Made by a program: the position numbers and the translations under genes. A stretch of DNA of 64,000 bases from Odobenus rosmarus divergens (taxonomy: Eukaryota > Chordata > Mammalia > Carnivora > Odobenidae): positions 987,399 to 1,051,398 of the forward strand of contig NW_004450566.1 in assembly GCF_000321225.1 (NCBI RefSeq). Direction: 5' to 3'. Positions 55,375 through 64,000 of the stretch are shown here, one piece after another; within the stretch, counting starts at the first letter, position 1, and the number at the start of each line of letters is the position of its first letter. Under the pieces are notes generated by a model. The model was not told the DNA's origin, made no database searches, and worked only from the letters and a program-made list of their open reading frames with translations.

Positions 55375-57968
55375 CTTTTCCATTATGGAGATATAGTTAA
55401 CATAAATTTGTGTAAGTTTCAGATGTACAACATGTTGATTTGATACACTTATATATTGCATATTGCCACCAAGCAGTAGCTAACACCTCCATCAAATCAC
55501 ACAATTATCATTTCTTTTGTGTGTGTGTGGTGAGAACACTTAAGATTAGCAGTCTCTTAGCAACTTTCAAGTATATAACACAATAATGTTAACTATAATA
55601 CAGTGCTGTGCATTAGATCCCTAGAACTTGTTATCTTGAAACTACAAGTCTGGCCAACATCTCCCCAGTTTCTACACCCCCAGCCCCTGGTAACCACCAT
55701 ACTTCTCTGTATCTACATTTGCTTTTTTTAGATTCCCCATGTAAGTGAGATCATACAGCATTTGTCTTTTTCTCTGACTTACTTCACTCAGCATAATTTC
55801 CTCGAAGTCCATCCATGTTGTCACAAATGGCAGGATTTCCTTCTTTCTCATGGCTGAATAATATTCCATTGTTTGAATATTCCACAACTTTTTTTTATCC
55901 ATTCATCCATTGATAAACATTGAGGTTGTTTCCATATCTTGGCTATTGTGAATAATGTCAAAATAAACATGGGAATGCAGATATCTTTTCAACATCCTGT
56001 TTTCATTTCCTTTGGATAGACACCAAGAAGAGGGATTGCTGGATCATATAGTAGTTCTATTTTTAATATTTTGAGGAAACTCTATACTGTTTTCTATGGT
56101 GGCTACACCAGTTTACATTCCCACCAATAGCACACAAGTGTTCTCTTTTTTTCACATCTTTGTCAACACTTGTTCTCTCTTGACTTCTAGATGTCAGCCA
56201 TTCTAATAGGTATGGGACGATGTCTCGTGGTTTTGATTTGCATTTCCCTGGTGATTAGTGATGTGAGCATCTTTTCATATATCTCTTGGCCATCTGTATG
56301 TCTTCTTTGGAAAAATGCCTATTCAGTTCCTGTGCACTTTTTTTTTTTAAGATTTTATTTATTTATTTGAGAGAGAGAGAGTAAATGAGAGAGGGAGAAC
56401 ACAAGCAGGGAGGGGCAGAGGGAGAGGGAGAAGTAGACTCCCTGCTGAGCAGGAAGCCCAACATGGGGCTCGATCCTCGGACTCCAGGAACATGACCTGA
56501 ACTGAAGGCAGACCCCTAACCAACCGAGCCACCCAGGCGCCCCCCTGTGCTTGTGCTTGTGCTTTTTAAATCAGGTTGTATTGTTGCTGTTTTTGTTGTT
56601 GAGTTATATGAGTTTCTTATATATTTTGGATATTAACCCCTTATCAGATATATATTTTGCAAATATTTTCTCCCATTCTGCACACTGCCTTTTCATTCTA
56701 ATAATTTCTTTCACTCTGCAGAAGCTTTTTAGTTTGACGTAGCCCCACTTGTTGATCTTTGCTTTAGTTGCTTGTGCTTTTGGTGTCATACACAATCATT
56801 GACAAGACCCAGTTAAGGAGCTTTTTCCTTATGTTTTCTTCTGGGAGTTTTATGGTTTCCAGTCTTATGTTTAAATCTTTAATCTATTTTGAGTTAATTT
56901 TTGTAAGTGGTGTAAGATAGGGGTCCAAATTCACTTTTCTGCACGTGATTATCTAGTTTTCCCAGTATATTTGTTAGAGACTATCCTTTCCCCATTGAGT
57001 ATTCTTGGCTCCCTTGTCAAATATTAGTTTGACTATGTACTCAGGGGTTTACTTCTGGGCTCTTGATTCTGTTCCGTTGATGTGTCTATTTTGATACCAG
57101 TACCATACTGTTTTAATTACTATAGCTTCGTTATATAGCTTGACACCAGGAAGTGTGATTCTCCTTCTTGCTCTCTTTTTGTTCTTTTTTAGGATTGCTT
57201 TGGCTACTGGGGTCTTTTGTGGTTCCATACAAATTTTAGGATTGTTTTTTCTATTTCTGTGAAAATGCATTGGAATTTTGATGAGAATTGCATTGAATCT
57301 ATAGATGGCTTTATGTGGTATGGACATTTTAATAATATTAAGTCTTCTGATCTATGAACTTGGATATCTTTCCATTTGTTTGTGTCTGCTTCAACTTGTA
57401 CGTTCATCGAAGTCTTACAGTTTTCAGATCTTTCACTTCTTTGGTTGAATTCATTCCTAAGTATTTTATTCTTTTTGATACTATTACAAATGGAATTTTT
57501 AAAAATTTCTTTTTCAGATATTTAGTCGTTAGCATGTAGAACTGCAAATGATTTCTGCATGTTGATTTCCTTTCTGCAAATTTACTGAGTTTGTTGATTA
57601 ATTCCAACAGCATTTTGGTTGAGTCTTTAGGAGTTTCTGTTCTGTATGTAAGGTCATATCATCTGCAAACACAGTTTTACTTTTTCCTTTCCAATTTGGA
57701 AGCCTTTTATTTCTTTATCTTGCCTGATTGCTCTAGGTAGGACATCCAGTACTGTGTTAAGTAAGAGTGGTGAGAGTGGGCACCTTTGTCTTTTTCTGAT
57801 CCTAAAGGAAAAGTTTAAACTTTTCATTGTTGAGGATGACATAATTTTGTTACATATGGACTTTATTATGTTGACGTATATTCCTTCTATATCCGATCTG
57901 TTGAAGGTTTTTATAATGAAAGGATGTTGTATTTTGTCAAATGCTTTTTCTGCATCTATTGAGATTAT
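55375..57968 (-). mobile_element. Large antisense L1 (3' end to ORF2), carrying a SINE
   Basis: Reads as reverse-complement L1 throughout: 3' end at 55.38 kb ('tttcagatgtacaacatgtt'), 'actgttttctatggtggcta', 'gccttttcattctaataatt', 'gtgtctattttgataccagt' and the RT region at about 57.65-57.84 kb. The reading frame is broken many times. A SINE (56339-56543) interrupts it. Confidence 0.85.
56339..56543 (-). mobile_element. CAN/SINEC element, minus strand, nested in the antisense L1
   Basis: T-tract, 'gattttatttatttatttga', GA-rich part and 'gagccacccaggcgcccc' end. Short direct repeats 'cctgtgc' flank it. Nesting shows it is younger than the L1. Confidence 0.9.
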
Positions 57969-59229
57969 CTAATTTATAAATTTTTTGTAGAATCATTAGA
58001 TTTTAATTATGACCACAAAGTAAAGATTGATACATTTCAAAAAGAAATCCAGTTATTGAATATAAATGGATTACTAAGAATACAGAAGGCTCTAGATTCA
58101 TTATAAATGTATATTAGTAATAATAATATAAATATTTATTGAGCACTTATTAGGTGTCAGTCTTTTCCAATATTAAATTCTGAATCATAAATATTACTTA
58201 GGTAAATATGTATTAAGAGGAAAAATTAAATAAATGAGAATTGATGGCATTAGTAGGTTATTTTCAAAAAACAGTTTATTATAGACAGGTCCTCCAATTA
58301 AGCAGTTTTGCCACACACACACCAAATAGTGGTGCACCCATCATTTGGGGGGATTATAGAATCCTCAGGGTAATGAGAGAGTGAGAGACTTTCAGAACCA
58401 TCCTTCAGTGTGAGAACAAAGCTCATTCTGACATCATCCCAGATGAGTGGGAATCTGTCTTAGTTTTAAACATGTTACATTTCAGCAATTCTAGACACCT
58501 GGGGGAGGGAGAGAAGGCCTATAAGCTTCAAAATAATCTAGATGTTAAGAAACTACTCACTCACTGGCAATCAAAATTAATAGTTTGCTTCTTCATGACA
58601 TTTTAATTTTGCCTTTTCATGACTTTAAACAAATTCTGAAGTCCCTTGGGGTCCAAACCTAAATAACTTACACATGTATGTAGATATTATCGCCCTGATA
58701 AAAGATTCTTTGTTTTTTCATATACTAAATAAAATACAGTGGATTTCCAAAATTCATCTGGGTTTGTTTACAACATTGCATCCTACAGCCCTCGTATTCC
58801 TGGCATACTGACCTGTTTTGAATTTTACTAAATCCAAGAATGCCCTTAATGGGAAAGGAACTGAAAACATCATTTTCCCCATAGCAACAAATGAACTAGT
58901 CATTTCTCTGATATACATTAAGACTTCCTGATTGAATTCTTCTCATCACTGTGATCTTTTGATCCATTCTAATCCAGTGACACTAATCATTTTAGATTCT
59001 GTGGATATAGACATTTTCATCTATAAAAAAATTACCTGGATGACATAATAATCAGCTCAATATTGAATTAAAGAAAACACTAGGAAGCAGGGTTAAGAAA
59101 TTACAACATGTGGCTTAGTTTCCTTGAGGGCATCTGCCTTCCAAATTAATGATGATTCACTCTTATTATTTTTAATAATTTTTATATGTATTTTTGAATA
59201 AGTAATATATACCCAGAGCGCAAAAGGCC
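57969..59229. other. Intergenic, no feature recognised
   Basis: 1.26 kb of AT-rich sequence without recognised repeat or exon. Confidence 0.55.
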
Positions 59230-60360
59230 AACAGTACAAAATGGTACGCACGGGAAAGTAAATATCTCTCATCAGTGGACAAGCTATTCACTGTTAGTGG
59301 GTGGATAAACCCTTTTGAACAGCAAATTGGCATTAGCTAGTAAAGTTGAAAGTGTGGAATTTCTACTCTGTGAGTGAAAGAATAGGTAAATTGGACCAAT
59401 TCTCCCGGTGACCACGAAAAAAGCTTGAAAGTTTTTAAAAGGAATCTTACCAAATGCATCAAAGAACTAACAGGATGTCAAGGAGTGACATTTGAGACCC
59501 CTTGGAAAGAAATCTCGAAAAAGTTGGAGTCCTGGGCCCCTCCAGCGGTGGAGACCCTGGGAATCCCTGTCTCAAGGGAGATGAAACCCCAGGGGGCAGC
59601 ATCCCAGGAGGAAGGATTAACCTGAAAGGAAAGTAGCCCCCTTGCAGACTGCTGGCTAGCTTGAGGTCCTGAAAAAGGAGGACGACTTTGGCACTTGATG
59701 AAGGGAATGATTTTCATAACATCATTCTATGCCCCAAATTGACTCTGGAAAGGAAGATGGTGTGTAGGCCCTACAACTCCCCCACCCCCACCATGTAACT
59801 TCAGGAAACTGTAGCATATGTACCAGGAGACACATGCAGGATGTGCACTGCAGTGTGGTGATAAATAAAAACTAGAAATAATCCAAATGTTCATCAACAA
59901 AATGAGGTATTCGTATAATTGAACACAACCTAGAGCGGTAAAAATAAATGAACTATTGGTGTATGAATCAGTACAGATAAATCTCACAAATATAATATTC
60001 AGCAAAATAATGCAGCCAAAGATGATATGTAGTGTGATACTAATAATATAAAGTTCTAAAACAAACAAACAAAAACCTTGGGGTGCCTGGGTGACTCAGT
60101 CAGTTAAACCTCTGACTCTTGATCTCAGCTCGGGTCTTCATCCCAGGGTCTTGAGCTCAAGCTCTGCATTGGGCTCCACACTGGGCGTGGCACAGCCTAC
60201 TTAAAAATAAGTAAAACAAAACAAAACAAAAAAACTAACAATATGTTATTTAGGAATAAATACACATGTAGTATATGTGTTCCCAAGCTTAAAAGCAAGA
60301 GAACAACAAACATAAAATTCAGGGTAATGGTTGCCTCTGGTACAGGGTGCTTCAGCCATA
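59230..60360 (+). repeat. Old L1M-like fragment carrying a SINE
   Basis: 'ggtataattgaacacaacct'-like and 'ggtaatggttgcctctggta' blocks on either side of a SINE (60079-60230) suggest one ancient L1 3' region. Boundaries are loose. Confidence 0.5.
60079..60230 (+). mobile_element. Older, short CAN/SINE
   Basis: 'gtgcctgggtgactcagtca' head, 'ctgactcttgatctcagctc', ending in an A/C-rich tail. Diverged. Confidence 0.8.
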
Positions 60361-62189
60361 TTAATCATGTTCTCTTTAGAAACAATCATTCTGGATCCCC
60401 CAAACCTATCCTCGGCACACAAATGCACTTTGGAAAGGCAAAGAGTACCTTCCTTTTATTGATCATAAGGCCTGCAGTTTGTGCAATGGCTACTTTCTTT
60501 CTAGGTTTATCAGTACCCCCAGTATGCGGTCCCCTAGGGTCTCATTGCAAAATGTGAACTTGGAGCATCTCTCAAGTCACATCAGTTAGATGTAGCCTAC
60601 AGTGTCCTTGTCTCTCCCATCAGTCCTTGGAATAGCATTTGGCCAGGGAAATGCTGCAATTGTTTCCTCCAGAACCTAGGCTGAGCAGGGTAGACGTGAA
60701 ACATGGAGAAGTAGAGAAGAAGCTAACCTATGCCCACCACTTTTCCCACTGCAGATTTGTCTCCTGGAGCAGGATCAAGCTGAGTTTGAGGAGAGCTGTA
60801 ACTTTGAATGAGTGTCAAGGGTTTTTATTTTTGTTTTTTTTGTTTTTTTTTTTAACATATTATTACAGTAAACTATTCTATATAACTACGGCAGTGAGAA
60901 TATTTTGAGATAGAAGTAATTAGAATTTATTCTTATCTCTGAATAACCAGAGGAAACTATGGAGCCTGCCAGTGATTTTATCCAAGAGGTGGGCAAGAGC
61001 TAGCTCCACAGGGTCTGGGCATTCAGGAATGGCATGGGTGAAGAGTACATTTGCTTAAACAAGAGTCCCACCTAACATACTGATTGCACAGTAATTGGGT
61101 ACAAAAACAGATTCCCTAGATTAAGCCAAGCTCTCCAATCCCTCTGGAAAACATGCTGACTGATTGATCTCACAGCAAACTTAGGTCCTGGTGTGCGAGT
61201 GAGCTGTGTGCCCCCAGCTGAGGTAAATGCTGGCCAGGAGTCCTTGTGTTTGTTCCCAACCTGTTAATGTCAACTGTGTCCTCGATGTAGTTACTCAGCT
61301 TAAAGAAGTGTGATGAAACAATGGGTGGTAAAAGGAAATTGTTTTTGCGTCTGTGAAGATAAGGCTGATTATCTGGGAAAGTCTTGATAAAGTTGAATAG
61401 AATTGGGTGTGAATACAACTGTGAAAGACTGAGAAAAAAATATAAAAATATGGAAATGTGCTGTGTTTAGATTGTTTCACAAATATCCCTACAGTCTTCC
61501 TCTTAAATGAGCAATGTATAAAAATTAAAGAATCTGAGGAAATTATTTCCAGGTCCTTTCCAAATGTGTCATTTTGTGATTTTTTTTTACACATAAAAAT
61601 ATATCATCTTTATAAAAATGGACAGGATTTATAAAATGTGCTGAAAATGTGCTATATGTAACAGATAACTTTATACATACAAAGGAAGAATGATGCTACA
61701 AATATCTTAGGTTTTAGGTTTCTTGATGTAAATACTCTTGTATACTGCTTGAATTGAATTAGTGATCCCTTTAGGCTAATAAGCTTCCAAACCAATAAAT
61801 ACTTTGACAGAAGCTAAAACTATTGATTGCATCATTCAATCTGCAGATGGTGACACTTTTAGGATTGCTTCTGTCCAATTGACAACCTCTTTATGTTCCA
61901 TGATGCTTCTCTAAAAAACGGGGCCCTAAGCTTCAAGAGTACATGTTCATTCCTGTGTGTTTTGATCACATAAGTATCCCTTAGTAAGTGATTTTGGAAG
62001 TGTTGATTTGTTTACTGATATCAAAATGGTGAATTTGGGAAAGGGAGTTTCTCAGATGTAAAAAAAATTTGAAACCACTCTTCCAGATAATACCTAAGGC
62101 CCTTCCATTTCTAACCTTCTACAGTTCCATTTTTCACTCAAGGACTGCAAGCTCTCCTTTCTCTAAACCATATTTTACAAAATGGAAAA
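60361..62189. other. Intergenic, no gene recognised
   Basis: 1.8 kb. Unclassified, with poly(T) runs near 60.83 and 61.58 kb. Confidence 0.55.
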
Positions 62190-62204
62190 TACATAAATAT
62201 TTTA

Positions 62205-62411
62205 TTTTATTTATTTTTTTTTTTAAAGATTTTATTTATTTATTTGAGACAGAGAGAATGAGAGAGAGAGCACATGAGAGGGGGGAGGGTCAGAGGGAGA
62301 AGCAGACTCTCCGCCGAGCAGGAAGCCCGATGCGGGACTTGATCCAGGGACTCTAGGATCATGACCTGAGCCGAAGGCAGTCGCTTAACCAACTGAGCCA
62401 CCCAGGCGCCC
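62205..62411 (-). mobile_element. CAN/SINEC element, minus strand, with 15-bp target-site duplication
   Basis: Ends 'tgagccacccaggcgccc' on the + strand. Perfect direct repeats 'tacataaatatttta' at 62190-62204 and 62412-62426. Confidence 0.96.
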
Positions 62412-62426
62412 TACATAAATATTTTA

Positions 62427-63643
62427 AAGAAATGTGTACTCCATTATAAAGTCAATTCAACATATCGGTTCACTGAGGTACTACTATATGCAGAACACTA
62501 CGTTAGGGACTGAGAAGACATCAAAATAAAAAGAATTATGTCACATGGCTCCTGACCTCACCTTGCCTAAGAAAACAACATACAAATTCATTGACTGGAT
62601 TTTCTTTTTCCCATTTCAACCCTCTATGTGTCTTCTGTGTTTCCTGTCCATATATCTCTGTCTTTGTATTTGCAAACAAAGGAGAACACTCCCAACATTA
62701 ACTTGAAATCTTAAGGATAGCTCCACAGAAGGAATAAAGCATTGCCCTAAGCTGTTAGTAGCTTTGGATTTTTGGATTTTTGGTTCCTCAGGAATTCAAC
62801 TACATCTACAATTAAAGTGAAGTTTGATGAAAAAAAAATGTTTTTGATGATCTCACAGTCACAAGAATCTTCTTCAATAAATCCATTTTCTTTTTGCTAA
62901 AATACATGTGTAGTTTGTCAACATGTTTAACGTATGGGTTTGCAGTCAACAGGCTGGGTTCCTCTTCCAGCTCTGCCGTTTTCTATTCCTAAGCATCTAT
63001 TCAGCTTCTAACCGGCGTTTTGTAACCTGTAGAATGGAAATAAGCAGGCCGACCATAAGGAGTGCTGTGCAGAGTGAGCACATCATTAACGTTCATTCTT
63101 TCTTTCATTTCAACACAGTTATCAGACCAAATCCAAGTTGAGGAATTTTAAATTAGTTGCTAAGCTGTGACATGATAAGAAGAGTCTTGGGTTGGATGAA
63201 TATAAACTTTCCCTGAGCCAGAACTTCCACGTTTGGCCTGGTTAACAGTAAAATGAACTATCTGAAGAAGAAAAGGAAAGACTTGGGAACATAATCAAAA
63301 TAAAATTAATTGACATCAGCGGTAGCTGCAATTTGCTGACACTCTTTAGTGAACAACATGGAAACGGACTTGGGGAGGTGATTGCTGGAAGTGTTTGATG
63401 CTGTATGAAGGAATAGTGGTTTTTTTTTTTAATTATTTCACTGTTATTACAAAATGATTGCTATGTCGTGTTTAACCCATACTGTATAATCATCTGATGA
63501 AGATTCATTTCTATCTAATTTTTTGTTATGAGATACAAATGTTGACAACCCCAAGAAATACAAGATGATAATTACCTAGTAATAGGCATTTTTTTCAGAC
63601 CTACTAAATCAAGACCTGATTCAGGGAGTATAAATTTACATTT
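62427..63643. other. Intergenic, no gene recognised
   Basis: A weak L2-like antisense stretch at about 62460-62560 ('ggtactactatatgcagaac'). Otherwise unclassified. Confidence 0.5.
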
Positions 63644-63658
63644 TAAAGAAAGACCCCA

Positions 63659-63855
63659 GGGGCACCCGGGTGGCTCAGTCAGTTAAGCATCTGCCTTCAG
63701 CTTGGGTCATGATCCCGGGGCCCTTCCTGGGGTCGAGCCTCATGTTGGGCTCCCTGCTCAGCGGGAAGTCGGCTTCTCCCTCTCCCTCTGTCCCCCCAAG
63801 CCCGCACTTGTGTGCTCTCTCTCTCTCTCAAATAAATAAAATCTTTTAAAAAAAA
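63659..63855 (+). mobile_element. CAN/SINEC element
   Basis: 'cacccgggtggctcagtcag' head, 'caaataaataaaatctttt' tail. Direct repeats 'taaagaaagacccca' (63644-63658) and 'taaagaaggacccca' (63856-63870). Confidence 0.94.
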
Positions 63856-64000
63856 TAAAGAAGGACCCCATATGACTCTTAAGCACACAACCAGTTTAGA
63901 ACCAGTAGAAATAGGGCTTTTTATTTTAGTAGTTACTGTATGTTGAACCCTTCCAGTCTTAAGGAATACTACAGGGCTGTTAGGGGTGTACTGGTTGTTG

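Noticed and set aside
9419..63855. tRNA-like segments in the many SINE heads.
   Set aside because: They are tRNA-Lys-derived SINE sequences with diverged arms and retrotransposon tails, not functional tRNA genes.
43000..64000. Search for ERAP2 exons on the + strand.
   Set aside because: No GAMEN, HELAH or other M1-family exon was recognised here. ERAP2, if present, should lie further right.
1..64000. A novel multi-gene or defence-like system.
   Set aside because: Everything identifiable is a conserved mammalian locus plus common retroelements. Unclassified stretches show no coding or structural signal strong enough to claim more.

Overview
The window is mammalian nuclear DNA from a carnivoran. 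The main clue is at least fifteen tRNA-Lys-derived CAN/SINEC elements (cores such as 'gcctgggtggctcag', A-rich tails and target-site duplications), with carnivore-type L1, MIR, L2, MER5-type and MaLR-type repeats. The young canid-specific SINE variant (head 'ggtggcgcagcggtttggcg') was not seen, so a non-canid caniform such as a bear, pinniped or mustelid is more likely than a dog or fox. That is inference.

The locus is the syntenic CAST - ERAP1 - (ERAP2) neighbourhood. At the far left, on the + strand, lies the terminal exon of calpastatin (CAST, coding 708-758). From about 3.3 kb to about 42.6 kb on the - strand lies a complete gene for endoplasmic reticulum aminopeptidase 1 (ERAP1). All 18 coding exons were placed by hand (37219 down to 5174). 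Splice sites are canonical, phases join without conflict, and the sum is 2829 nt, or 942 residues plus stop. The two genes are convergent, tail to tail. The ERAP1 5' end is a CpG island at about 42.15-42.83 kb with an exact IRF/ISRE-type motif.

By region: 1-3.3 kb, CAST end and 3' flank with two L1 tails; 3.3-5.17 kb, probable ERAP1 3' UTR; 5.17-37.2 kb, ERAP1 exons separated by repeat-filled introns (the largest, intron 11, carries an internally deleted L1 with a repetitive GC-rich 5' region); 37.2-42.6 kb, intron 1; 42.1-42.9 kb, CpG-island promoter; 42.9-64 kb, non-coding sequence upstream of ERAP1, consisting of nested SINEs, an antisense L1, microsatellites and unclassified DNA. No ERAP2 exon was recognised.

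ERAP1 trims peptides in the ER for MHC class I loading. Its active site is intact here (GAMEN 318-322, HELAH 354-358, Glu377, Tyr439). Two positions important in the human enzyme differ: His182 replaces human Gln181 (S1 specificity) and Ile808 replaces human Arg807 (peptide C-terminus site). These, the CAST stop-codon change, a SINE 87 bp from the active-site exon and the ISRE are the observations most worth following. I saw no sign of an undescribed multi-gene system. Family comparisons rest on remembered human sequences, not on a database search.
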